From: Undibacterium sp. 5I1
GTDB taxonomy: Bacteria; Pseudomonadota; Gammaproteobacteria; Burkholderiales; Burkholderiaceae_D
DNA length: 64,000 nucleotides
NCBI RefSeq assembly: GCF_034314085.1
Contig: NZ_JAVIWI010000001.1
Span: 1,116,001 to 1,180,000 of the forward strand
Direction: 5' to 3'
Part shown: positions 49,363-57,436 of the stretch, piece after piece
Layout: each line of letters starts with the position of its first letter
Position numbering within the stretch: position 1 is the first letter of the stretch
Made by a program: the position numbers and the translations under genes
Notes under the pieces: generated by a model
The model's database searches: none
The model's input: only the letters and a program-made list of their open reading frames with translations
What the model was told of the DNA's origin: nothing

Positions 49363-50813
49363 CAACAGATGTCCTAGAAGTTGCAGAACAAGCTGTCTCG
49401 GACATGATTGCAGGCTCTTTTACGGGAGTTTCGCCAACTGCCAGTGCGCCGAGCGTCACACTTGAAGCAGATAAATACGAGTTCGATGCTGACTTTCAGC
49501 TCAAAGTCGCCACACATACTTTACGTGATCTGAACTTTATGCGTAAAGCTGGCCACTTGATCAAGCCAGAATACTTTGAAGATGTTGGCGTGCAAGCGAT
49601 GGTCAACATGGCTTTGCGCTTCTATCAAAAGTGGGGAACAGTTCCGCAGACAGCGATTGCAGGCAAGCAGTTGCTTAGTGAAGACTTGACCGCAAAAGTG
49701 ATTCGCGCCGACGTAAAGCCTTTAGCTTTAAGTGCTTTTAAGTCGGTGTTTGGCGCCAGCGCAGATTTAAGTAACGGTGATTGGGTTGCGGCTCAAGTTG
49801 CTGAATTTGCCCGTCATCAGGCCGTCTCGCAAGCCATCTACCAGTCCGTGAACCTTCTTGAAAAGAAGAGCTTCACCAAGATTGAGCAATTAATCAAGAT
49901 GGCTACGGAAGTAGGCGTCAACGTAGATAGTAACGAGTATGACTACTTTGAAAAAATCGAAGAGCGTACACGCAAGCGGATAGACAAGGCAGCAGGAATA
50001 TTACCGCCGTCCGGTATTACAACCGGACAGAACATGATTGATAACTTGTTGTATCACCGAGGTTGGGGTCGCAAAGAACTCTCAATCATCTTAGGGGGTG
50101 CCAAGTCAGGTAAGACCACCGCGTTAATCAACTTTGCAAAGGCGGCGGCATTGTCAGGTTTTAACGTCTTGTATGCGACCTTAGAGGTTGCGTCCGAGAT
50201 TTTATCGGAGCGTCTTGATGCAACGATAACCGATATTGCCATTAAAGACCTTGGCTTAAAGATGCATGAAGTGCGCTCGAAAGTAGAAGCGGCGGTCGCT
50301 CGTTCAGGCAAATTTAAGGTACATGAGTATCCATCAGGAACTTTTACGCCAAACCAACTGCGTCAGCTAATCGAGCGTTACAAGTCACCGGCGCTGATGC
50401 CCGACGGCTCAACTCGCGATCCAATTAAGTTCGACTTGGTCGTAGTGGATTACGCAGACATTATGGCGCCAAACTTTCGTAGTACGGACACGATTGAAAA
50501 TTCCAAAAACGTATATCTGGATTTACGGGCAATCGCTTTTGATGAAAACGTAGCGATGCTGTCCGCAACGCAGGGTAATCGTGAAGGCGCCAAAGCAACT
50601 GTACTGAATGCCACGCACGTCGCGGATGACTACAACAAAGTCCGCACCGTTGACATCATGATTTCTATCAACATGACGGAAGAAGAGCGCGCTAACGGCG
50701 AAGCCAGGCTGCACTTTGCTGCGTCAAGGAACCAAGAGGGCGGTATTACGATTTTCATTAAGCAAGAACTTGCCAAGATGAAATTTATAGCTTCTATTTT
50801 AAGGATCGAATAA
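49359..50813 (+). CDS. Replicative DNA helicase, DnaB-like
   Basis: The 484-aa protein has an N-terminal helical domain (DADFQLKVATHTLRDLNFM), a linker, and a RecA-like motor: GGAKSGKTTALINFA near residue 245 (Walker A), LYATLEVASEI near 270, LVVVDYADIMAP near 365 (Walker B) and MLSATQGNREGA near 402. It is a hexameric 5'-3' helicase that unwinds phage DNA at forks. It starts on the end of the Hfq-like gene and ends on the small membrane gene before the primase. Confidence 0.9.
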   Translation: MTTDVLEVAEQAVSDMIAGSFTGVSPTASAPSVTLEADKYEFDADFQLKVATHTLRDLNFMRKAGHLIKPEYFEDVGVQAMVNMALRFYQKWGTVPQTAIAGKQLLSEDLTAKVIRADVKPLALSAFKSVFGASADLSNGDWVAAQVAEFARHQAVSQAIYQSVNLLEKKSFTKIEQLIKMATEVGVNVDSNEYDYFEKIEERTRKRIDKAAGILPPSGITTGQNMIDNLLYHRGWGRKELSIILGGAKSGKTTALINFAKAAALSGFNVLYATLEVASEILSERLDATITDIAIKDLGLKMHEVRSKVEAAVARSGKFKVHEYPSGTFTPNQLRQLIERYKSPALMPDGSTRDPIKFDLVVVDYADIMAPNFRSTDTIENSKNVYLDLRAIAFDENVAMLSATQGNREGAKATVLNATHVADDYNKVRTVDIMISINMTEEERANGEARLHFAASRNQEGGITIFIKQELAKMKFIASILRIE

Positions 50814-50971
50814 TGAACATTAGCTGCGTTTTATTGGTGGCTTACTTGAGCCTAATGGTGGGTCGTGCATTCGCTGACGGAGTTGGCACCGCTCTCGTAT
50901 TTTTGCTGTGCTTGGGCATTCCAGCCTTGCTCGGCGTGTTGGCGGGTCTTAGCTTTAAAAAGCGTCACTAG
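50813..50971 (+). CDS. Small membrane protein between helicase and primase (52 aa)
   Basis: Two hydrophobic segments make up most of the product (residues about 3-18 VLLVAYLSLMVGRAFA and 26-46 ALVFLLCLGIPALLGVLAGL), with a basic end. Its ATG overlaps the helicase stop (TAATG), and the primase ATG follows one base after its stop. A membrane link for the replication machinery is possible but unproven. Confidence 0.6.
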   Translation: MNISCVLLVAYLSLMVGRAFADGVGTALVFLLCLGIPALLGVLAGLSFKKRH

Positions 50972-50972
50972 C

Positions 50973-52046
50973 ATGCGTTCTGACAGAGGCGATCTCAATG
51001 AGGCGATTGCTTCTCTCGACATGGAATACTGGCTTGACCGTGAGGGCGTGAACTACAAACACACTCGCGGATCAAGCGGTCGCCAGGCTAACGTAAAAGA
51101 GTGCCCTTGCTGCGGTAACTCCAAGTGGAAGGTCTACATTGGTCTTGAGTCGGGCTTAGGCAATTGCTTCGTCTGTGAGCAGAAATTTAGTCGTTGGGGG
51201 TTCATTCAGAACTACCTTGGCTTGTCGAATGTAGATACGGTCAACCATATCTTCGCGGCAGCAAAAGATCAAGGTTGGAGACCGCCACGCGTAACGTCGG
51301 TCGCAACATCGAACACAAATAAGCTTGCTTTGCCAGCATCGATCGCGTTGCCACATAACGGTCGCAATATGAAGTATTTGGAGAATCGCGGCATTACTAG
51401 CTCGATTGCGTCCTATTTTGGATTGCGTTACTCGCATGAGGGAAAGTTTAAATACAGGAATGATGATGGCAAAAGCATGGTTCAAGACTATGCCAAGCGA
51501 ATCATTATTCCTATCTTTGATTTAGAAGGCGATCTGGTCAGTTTTCAAGGGCGAGATATCGCCGGCGACGCAGAGAAGAAGTATTTATTTCCACCTGGAT
51601 TTTCGTCAACTGGAACGCAGCTTTATAACGGACAAAACGCCATCGGTGCGGAGCATGTAGTAATCGGCGAAGGTGTGTTTGACGTGGCAGCGACCAAGAT
51701 TGCGCTTGATGGCGATATGAAGTTGCGTGACGTAGTGCCGGTCGGAAGCTTCGGTAAGCATTTGTCGCATGGAGATAACGAGAGTCAGCTAGGCAAGCTC
51801 ATGACGTTAAAAGAGCAAGGCTTAAAGTTCGTTACATTCATGTGGGACGGCGAGGACAAAGCGATTGATGCGGCGGTAGAAGCGGCGCTGATTGTGCATA
51901 AGTTTGGTCTGACGGCGCGAGTAGCAATTCTGCCAAAAGATAAAGATCCTAACGAAGTGGCGCCTTCGGTTGTTCGTGCTGCTTTTTGGCAAGCCGAGAC
52001 AATTAATGCAGGCGTGGCGACGCGGTTACGGTTAAAGAAAAGGTAG
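50973..52046 (+). CDS. DNA primase (zinc-binding plus TOPRIM)
   Basis: The 357-aa protein has an N-terminal zinc ribbon (CPCCGN near 38 and CFVC near 61) and a T7-type primase/TOPRIM core: KRIIIPIFDLEGDLVSFQGR, the TOPRIM Glu in VVIGEGVFDVAA near 232, and the acidic FMWDGEDKA near 289. It makes RNA primers at the fork. Start is ATG 50973. Fork helicase and primase are separate genes here, unlike T7 gp4. Confidence 0.88.
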   Translation: MRSDRGDLNEAIASLDMEYWLDREGVNYKHTRGSSGRQANVKECPCCGNSKWKVYIGLESGLGNCFVCEQKFSRWGFIQNYLGLSNVDTVNHIFAAAKDQGWRPPRVTSVATSNTNKLALPASIALPHNGRNMKYLENRGITSSIASYFGLRYSHEGKFKYRNDDGKSMVQDYAKRIIIPIFDLEGDLVSFQGRDIAGDAEKKYLFPPGFSSTGTQLYNGQNAIGAEHVVIGEGVFDVAATKIALDGDMKLRDVVPVGSFGKHLSHGDNESQLGKLMTLKEQGLKFVTFMWDGEDKAIDAAVEAALIVHKFGLTARVAILPKDKDPNEVAPSVVRAAFWQAETINAGVATRLRLKKR

Positions 52047-52065
52047 TTTCGGCTATCTTTAAAAT

Positions 52066-52081
52066 AAGTCATAACTGACTG
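52066..52081 (+). promoter_or_regulatory. Operator palindrome, copy 16, with an extra half-site
   Basis: AAGTCA-TAAC-TGACTG is followed by GTTAAAG, a weak -10. A separate half-site (TGACTTATAG, 52110-52119) lies closer to the next gene. Confidence 0.55.
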
Positions 52082-52140
52082 TTAAAGCCTGAATCTGGTC
52101 AATATACTGTGACTTATAGAGAAAACTAAGCGAGGGCTAA

Positions 52141-52611
52141 ATGTTCATGATTACAGAATCGGTGTACATGTTGCACACGCATGGCACCAAATTTTATGAA
52201 ATGGTTTTGTTTGAAAAAGAGGGCGAAAACTCTGCGGTATTAATTAAGCGTTATGGGCCAGTCGGCGATAAAGGTCTTGGCACACATGGACAAATAAAGA
52301 TTGAGTCCGGCACAAACAATGAAATGCGTAATGCGTTTCAAGTGACATTAATAAAAAAGAACAGCATTCGAGATGGCGGTAGATACAACGCTAATCGAAT
52401 TGGTATCCCTGCGATTCATAATGAACTGGGTAAAAAGTTTGGACACGACTCGACGCCATATTTGAAACATTACGGGCCGGGTAAAGCATTCAAATACTTA
52501 CTAAATTGGACACTTAATTGGAATAGCACAAAAGATGAGAACCCAATTATTGAAGAAGGTTTGAACCAAGAAATTAAACCACCACGCGACGCCAATTGGG
52601 GCAGTTGGTAA
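52141..52611 (+). CDS. WGR-domain-like protein (156 aa)
   Basis: The first 75 residues follow the WGR pattern: KFYEMVLFEKEGENSAVLIK, then RYGPVGDKGLGTHGQ and a helix (NEMRNAFQVTLIKKN). WGR domains bind DNA ends or nicks, for example in PARP proteins. The central Trp is Tyr here. The second half is basic and ends in GSW. Start is ATG 52141, with 52147 as alternative. It is encoded two genes before the DNA ligase, which fits a nick-binding helper; this is inference. Confidence 0.6.
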   Translation: MFMITESVYMLHTHGTKFYEMVLFEKEGENSAVLIKRYGPVGDKGLGTHGQIKIESGTNNEMRNAFQVTLIKKNSIRDGGRYNANRIGIPAIHNELGKKFGHDSTPYLKHYGPGKAFKYLLNWTLNWNSTKDENPIIEEGLNQEIKPPRDANWGSW

Positions 52612-52623
52612 AGAGGAGCAGCT

Positions 52624-53277
52624 ATGAATGAAACTACAAAAAACTTTCCACCTTCTGCGTCGCATGGAGGCGATAACGCTTACTACCTAAAAGGCTGTGA
52701 TCAGGTCGGGCATCAACCTTCTTATGCGGCATGTTTGTGGAAGATCGCAGAGACGGAAGCTAGCCGCCCGAACTCGCTGTTTGGCTCTTGTCCAGATGAA
52801 ATACGAAGCGGTCGTTGTCAGGCGATCAATATGCGTCAGGAAGAGCAACTTAAAGGCGTTGCGCTGTACTACTTTCCGCGTCAGTTTATTCAGCATCAGG
52901 TCATCACTAACCTGACACCGGCAGAGAATATTCCACGCGTCAGTAAGCCAGTATCGCGTCCGGTGACGACTCTCGCAGCTACGACAAGCAAAGCGCCTCA
53001 AACCGCACAAGATAAAGAGTTCGACGGCGATCAGGGCTACGCGGCAGCAATTAATGCGGCAATGCAAGAGACGCTTGCAAGTGCAGGTCCATCGCCAGGC
53101 GATACACCCATCGACAGAACTATTAAAGCAGCCTCTTTGCCAAATTTTACTCAGCCAGAGTCGCAACCAGCTTTACGTACCAATACTCGACTGCCGATCA
53201 ATCCTGGCGAATCACCTTTGCAGTATGCCCGCCGTATCGCAGCAACAAAAACCACTACCACTTTGGAGAATATATGA
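52624..53277 (+). CDS. Hypothetical protein upstream of the ligase (217 aa)
   Basis: The first 90 residues contain several spaced cysteines (KGCDQV, AACLWKI, GSCPDEI, GRCQAI) and may bind metal. The rest is Pro/Thr/Ala-rich and probably flexible, ending SPLQYARRIAATK. A GAGGAG ribosome site supports the start at 52624. It overlaps the ligase start (ATGA). No family recognised. Confidence 0.6.
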   Translation: MNETTKNFPPSASHGGDNAYYLKGCDQVGHQPSYAACLWKIAETEASRPNSLFGSCPDEIRSGRCQAINMRQEEQLKGVALYYFPRQFIQHQVITNLTPAENIPRVSKPVSRPVTTLAATTSKAPQTAQDKEFDGDQGYAAAINAAMQETLASAGPSPGDTPIDRTIKAASLPNFTQPESQPALRTNTRLPINPGESPLQYARRIAATKTTTTLENI

Positions 53278-54677
53278 AACTGACCATGAACACGAATGAA
53301 GTATTAGCGTTAATTGATAGCATTGCCACAACGTCGGGCAAAAACGACAAAATTGCGATGCTAAAAGCGGCTGAGTCGTCAGACACGTTGAAGAAAGTAT
53401 TGCAGGCGACCTACGACCCGACAATAACTTATGGCATTCGTGCCGTGCCCAACCGCACGGCTCTGCATGATACCGGCGAGCTATTTAATGAGCAGACCTG
53501 GAACATCCTGTCGCAGATGCGCAATCGCACACTGACCGGCAGCGCGATGCTCGCGGCGGTCGCCTATGAACTAGACCGCCTGTCGGTTGCGTCAGCCGAG
53601 CTATTAAAGCGCATCATGCTCAAAGACATGCGCGCTGGATTCTCAGAAGAGACCTGCAATAAAGTTTGGCCCGGATTGGTGCCGGATTTTCCTTATCAGC
53701 GTTGCTCTTTGCCAAAAGACGCTAAGTTTGAAGAATGGGATTGGGAAGGCGGCGTAATCAGTCAAGAGAAGGCTGATGGCATGTTCACGAACGTCAACTA
53801 TGAGCATGGCGGCAATGTGTTTATTTTCAGTCGCGCTGGCAGCATGCTACCGATGGACAAGTTCGAATCTCTGGCTGCGGCAGTTCAGTCTTCGTTCCCT
53901 TCTGGAACGCAATCACATGGCGAGCTAATCGTGTATCGCGGTAGTGAATTACTGCCACGCGAAATCGGTAATGGCATCTTGACCAGCGTCTTAAAAGGCG
54001 GCGATTTTGGTGAGGGCGAATATCCGGTCTTTTTGGTGTGGGATCAAATTAACTTAGAGAGCGTCAAACCAAAGGGCAAATACATTACGCCGTACAAAAT
54101 GCGTTTGGCTAACTTGATCGACCAATTACGCGGGAACACTAATAAGTCCATCAAAGTGATTGATACGCGTATCGTGAAAAGTCTGGAAGACGCGTACAAG
54201 CATTATGGCGAATTGCTGGCAAAAGGCAAGGAAGGCACGATCTTGAAGAAGAAGACTGCTATCTGGAAAGACGGTACAAGTAAGGAGCAGATTAAGCTCA
54301 AGCTGGAGTTCGAGTCTGACTTGGAAATCGTAGCAATTGTGCCAGGCAAGGACAACGGTAAAAACGAAGGACGCGCTGGCAGTCTGACATGCAAAACTGC
54401 ATGCGGTGGCTTAGTGGTTGACGTCTCAATCAAAGGCGAAAAAATGCGTGATCAAGTAGACGCCAACCCGGACGACTGGGTCGGTCGCATTATGCCGGTC
54501 GTTGCAAATATGATTATGCGTCCATCCGAATCGAATCACCTTCACTCGCTTTTTTTGCCGCGCTTCTCTCAGCCCATCTACCGTACCGACAAAACAGTCG
54601 CCGACAATTTGAGCCGCGCTTACGAAAACGAAGCCGCAGCAAAAACGGGCGCCGCAATCTTGAAAAAAGCAGCGTAA
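53274..54677 (+). CDS. ATP-dependent DNA ligase
   Basis: The 467-aa protein has the nucleotidyl-transferase series: motif I SQEKADGMF near residue 163 with the lysine that accepts AMP, motif III VFIFSRAG near 182, motif IV GELIVYRG near 218, and motif V GTILKKKTAIWKDG near 322, followed by an OB-fold. The N-terminal helical domain resembles T4-like ligases. It seals nicks in replicated or recombined phage DNA. It is coupled to the upstream gene by a 4-base overlap. Confidence 0.9.
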   Translation: MKLTMNTNEVLALIDSIATTSGKNDKIAMLKAAESSDTLKKVLQATYDPTITYGIRAVPNRTALHDTGELFNEQTWNILSQMRNRTLTGSAMLAAVAYELDRLSVASAELLKRIMLKDMRAGFSEETCNKVWPGLVPDFPYQRCSLPKDAKFEEWDWEGGVISQEKADGMFTNVNYEHGGNVFIFSRAGSMLPMDKFESLAAAVQSSFPSGTQSHGELIVYRGSELLPREIGNGILTSVLKGGDFGEGEYPVFLVWDQINLESVKPKGKYITPYKMRLANLIDQLRGNTNKSIKVIDTRIVKSLEDAYKHYGELLAKGKEGTILKKKTAIWKDGTSKEQIKLKLEFESDLEIVAIVPGKDNGKNEGRAGSLTCKTACGGLVVDVSIKGEKMRDQVDANPDDWVGRIMPVVANMIMRPSESNHLHSLFLPRFSQPIYRTDKTVADNLSRAYENEAAAKTGAAILKKAA

Positions 54678-54705
54678 TTTTTCTAACAAATACAGGAATA
54701 CGACA

Positions 54706-54900
54706 ATGAGTGAAGACGAATTAAATGCACTGAAGGCTACAATGCCCTGGCAAGAGCGACTTTTTAACACCAATCGCGGCGCCATCGTACAGGTAGTTGA
54801 TGTGAACGGTATGGAAGTGCCGCTGTTCACGATGACAAAGTTTCTTATTATGATCACCAACAAGCTGGCGCAACCAGTAAAGGAGCGTTCAAATGCGTAG
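54706..54900 (+). CDS. Small hypothetical protein (64 aa)
   Basis: ATG at 54706 has an AGGA ribosome site, and the stop overlaps the next start by eight bases. The product has a short helical start (EDELNALKATMPWQERLF) and a hydrophobic C-terminal helix (FTMTKFLIMITNKLA). No family recognised. Confidence 0.6.
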   Translation: MSEDELNALKATMPWQERLFNTNRGAIVQVVDVNGMEVPLFTMTKFLIMITNKLAQPVKERSNA

Positions 54901-55621
54901 CAGTCAGAAACCCACGCTGAAACACGAAACAATGGGAAAGTGTGATCCTCATGAAGTGTACGAGCATCCCGCTTTTGGCATGATCGGCATGGGCATCGTC
55001 AATGGTGGCGACTCTACGTTGTTTGGCTCCGATATTAAGCATGGTCAACGCATCACCATCACAATCAAAAAGGCAGAACATAAGCGCAATCTGTCGAATG
55101 ATTGGTATTTCGGACGTGAAGAGCTAATTGAGGTTGAAATGAGCCATTCTCAGTTTGCTGAGTTCATCACGAACCCAAACCGTGGCGATGGGATTCCCTG
55201 CACGATTAAGCATGTTAATCACACTATTGTGCCAAGCATTGAACAAGTAGAAACCAAGCATGAAATGCTTCGCCGCGAAATCGAGCGCTCTGCAAAAGAG
55301 CGGTTGGCAAAAGCAGTAGAGAAGTGCGAACAGCTTGGCGCACTCATTGAGTCGGGTAAATTGCCAAAAGCCGAACTTCGTCAGATTCATGCAGACCTAA
55401 AGCGTGAATTGGCATATTTGCCAGGATCAGTTGGTTTCGTTGTAGAGCAGGGGCAAGAGGCGCTTGAAAGAGCGACGACCGCAGCAAAAATCGATATCGA
55501 GGCAACGATCAACAACCACGTCAACCGCTTAGGCTTAGAGACAGCAAAGGCATTAGGCATCGTCGGCCCTAATTACACTCAATCAACCGATTTAACCATC
55601 ATAGAGGAGATTCAAGTATGA
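54893..55621 (+). CDS. Hypothetical phage protein (242 aa)
   Basis: The N-terminal 100 residues have a mixed alpha/beta look (HPAFGMIGMGIVNGGDSTLF; QRITITIKKAEHKR). Residues about 115-215 are helical and highly charged (MLRREIERSAKERLAKAVE), probably a coiled coil. It is embedded by overlaps between the small gene and the nucleotide kinase. Function unknown; the operon places it in phage DNA metabolism. Confidence 0.65.
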   Translation: MRSSQKPTLKHETMGKCDPHEVYEHPAFGMIGMGIVNGGDSTLFGSDIKHGQRITITIKKAEHKRNLSNDWYFGREELIEVEMSHSQFAEFITNPNRGDGIPCTIKHVNHTIVPSIEQVETKHEMLRREIERSAKERLAKAVEKCEQLGALIESGKLPKAELRQIHADLKRELAYLPGSVGFVVEQGQEALERATTAAKIDIEATINNHVNRLGLETAKALGIVGPNYTQSTDLTIIEEIQV

Positions 55622-56244
55622 AGCGTATCACGACTCTCACAGGACCATCCTGTGCCGGTAAAAGCACTCTCGAAAACATGTTGGCGGAGCGGGGCTGTTT
55701 GAAGGGTGTATCAACTACAACTCGTTCGCCACGACCAGGCGAAAAGGAAGGTGTCGATTACTACTTTGTCAGCAAGTCTGAGTTTAAGCGTTTGGCGGCT
55801 CAAGGCGCGTTTATTGAGGCTGTGCCTTTTGGCGATCACATGTACGGCATGTCTGTCATGGAGGTAAATCGCTTATTCGCGCAAGGTGATCATATCGTTA
55901 TCGTCTGCGAACCAATTGGTGCGGCTCAGATTCGCTTATGGGTTTCAGGGCAAGAAGGCATTAAGCTGACACAGGCTTTTGTAGACAATCCTAACTCTGT
56001 GATTGCTGAGCGCTTTTTGGACCGCGTTACAAAAGAAATGGCAGAAGTCGCTTCTAAAGGCAGTTCTGCCGACGCTTACGCTAAAGTCAGCAAGACTTAC
56101 GCCGACCGCCTTAACATCATCATGACAGTAGAAAGTCACTGGCGTGAAAAAGCAACGGAGTACGATATGTATCTATCTCGCTTCGACGCTCAAAATTGTA
56201 ATGCCGCCGCAGACCTTCTAGCAATCGGCGCTACGCATGCTTAG
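55618..56244 (+). CDS. gmk: Guanylate kinase-like nucleotide kinase
   Basis: The 208-aa protein begins RITTLTGPSCAGKSTLENML (P-loop) and has the GMP-kinase words TTRSPRPGEKEGVDYYFV and FKRLAAQGAFIEAVPFGDHMYG. These match guanylate kinase motifs for base and phosphate recognition, although the middle part is divergent. It would raise dGDP/GDP supply for phage DNA synthesis. It overlaps the preceding gene by four bases. Confidence 0.88.
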   Translation: MKRITTLTGPSCAGKSTLENMLAERGCLKGVSTTTRSPRPGEKEGVDYYFVSKSEFKRLAAQGAFIEAVPFGDHMYGMSVMEVNRLFAQGDHIVIVCEPIGAAQIRLWVSGQEGIKLTQAFVDNPNSVIAERFLDRVTKEMAEVASKGSSADAYAKVSKTYADRLNIIMTVESHWREKATEYDMYLSRFDAQNCNAAADLLAIGATHA

Positions 56245-56280
56245 CTGATGTCATGTTATCCTTGAGCGCTGGAGGAAATT

Positions 56281-56925
56281 ATGCCAATGCTCAAGGATGT
56301 AGGAAATTTAAGTAGTGTCGTCGGCGTGTCGCCGATATCAAAATCACCGATCTGGCATCAGTCGGTCGAAAAAATCACAGTTGTACAACTCCACGCTTTT
56401 ATTAGGCGTATGAAGGACTTAGGTCTTCGTGACGAGGCTGAGACAGCAGTGGAAATTGTATTACGCGAAACCAAAAAGGCGGTCATTAGCAATCAGATCG
56501 CACCGCCACCATATCTCGACTTTCAACTAAAGCGAACCATCCAGCTAACAATCGGTGAGTTACGCAGAGGTCTTACTCACGCCGGTCAACCATACGCCTC
56601 GGCGATCATGTTCGCGCTAGAGCTTGGCTTAACGTCGAAGCAAGTTGCGTCTTTGACTTGGAAGCAGTTTCAACAGCTAGAAAAAGAGAATACTCTCACT
56701 CCGCTGGCGAGAGAAGCTTTCAAAGCGGCAGTGCGTAACATAGCAACGCCATATTTGTATTGGGTAGAAAATGACTCAAAGCCAGTTGGCTTGTTCTCGC
56801 TTGACGCAGTTGTCTTTGATAGCTTTGGTTTGGTTTGGGGTGAGCTTGAGGCTGGATACGCCAATCTTATTATGATTGATGGTGAGGCCAATTTACAGTC
56901 AATGGATTGTTTTTTACGAAGATGA
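56281..56925 (+). CDS. Unassigned protein with a recombinase-like segment (214 aa)
   Basis: ATG at 56281 has a strong GGAGGAAATT ribosome site. The segment YASAIMFALELGLTSKQVASLTWKQFQQL recalls in outline the first catalytic block of tyrosine recombinases, but the catalytic Arg is Thr or Lys here and no HxxR or Tyr block follows. It could be a catalytically dead relative or a chance likeness. It is the last gene of element 1, about 100 bases before the tRNA-Cys half, where an integration gene would be expected. Confidence 0.5.
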   Translation: MPMLKDVGNLSSVVGVSPISKSPIWHQSVEKITVVQLHAFIRRMKDLGLRDEAETAVEIVLRETKKAVISNQIAPPPYLDFQLKRTIQLTIGELRRGLTHAGQPYASAIMFALELGLTSKQVASLTWKQFQQLEKENTLTPLAREAFKAAVRNIATPYLYWVENDSKPVGLFSLDAVVFDSFGLVWGELEAGYANLIMIDGEANLQSMDCFLRR

Positions 56926-57024
56926 TTGATATACTCCGGTTTCTTTGTTTCGGGCTGTTTAGCCGAGACGGGGTGGATTAAAGAGTGGATAGGCTTATAA
57001 GTCCTTGATTTGTATAGCGGAACG

Positions 57025-57073
57025 ACGGCCTGCAAAGCCGTTTAGAGCGGTTCGATTCCGCTCCCCGCCTCCA
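57025..57073 (+). tRNA. tRNA-Cys(GCA), 3' half; possible prophage attachment site
   Basis: A perfect anticodon arm (ACGGC-CTGCAAA-GCCGT, anticodon GCA at 57032-57034) is followed by a T-arm (AGCGG/CCGCT around TTCGATT) and acceptor CCCCGCC-T-CCA. The expected 5' acceptor GGCGGGG is absent at normal distance; the nearest match, GACGGGG-TGG, lies at 56967, which would make the gene about 33 bases too long. Either an integration cut the tRNA (this being the attR-side fragment of element 1), or it is a degenerate tRNA. Confidence 0.6.
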
Positions 57074-57144
57074 GAATAAATACGTCGTTTGACGTATGTT
57101 CGGCTTTAATGAGTAGCACACTAGTGCTGCTCGTTGAGTAGCGT

Positions 57145-57237
57145 GCCCGAGTGGTGAAATTGGTAGACACATCGGACTTAAAATCCGCCGCTTCGTTAAT
57201 AGCGGGCGTGCCGGTTCAATTCCGGCCTCGGGCACCA
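57145..57237 (+). tRNA. tRNA-Leu (anticodon TAA)
   Basis: Acceptor GCCCGAG pairs with CTCGGGC, then A-CCA is encoded. The anticodon loop CTTAAAA gives TAA (57179-57181). A long variable arm (GCGGGCG region) and a standard T-arm fit a class II tRNA. All arms pair, so it should be functional. The integrase gene 200 bases downstream suggests its 3' end is the attachment site of element 2. Confidence 0.95.
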
Positions 57238-57263
57238 AGTGTATTCGGTACTTAGTACCATAA

Positions 57264-57306
57264 AACCCCGCAAACCTAGATAAATCAACGGTCTGCGGGG
57301 TTTTTT
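57264..57306 (+). terminator. Intrinsic terminator after tRNA-Leu
   Basis: A 9-bp stem, AACCCCGCA/TGCGGGGTT (57264-57272 with 57294-57302), is followed by TTTTTT. The 130 bases from here to the integrase hold no other feature I can name. Confidence 0.8.
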
Positions 57307-57436
57307 AATGTTTGGGTAAAACCGCAAATACCCGCATTAAAACACTATTTTCTGTTATTCATTCCCCGAAATTTCCCCACAAATTCCCCGCGTACCTCTA
57401 TTATTCGTCGATTGATTATATTGTCGGGATAGTACG

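Noticed and set aside
57025..57237. Both tRNAs as phage-encoded translation helpers
   Set aside because: The Cys tRNA lacks its 5' half, the order matches a chromosomal cysT-leuZ cluster, and an integrase follows directly; still possible but less likely.
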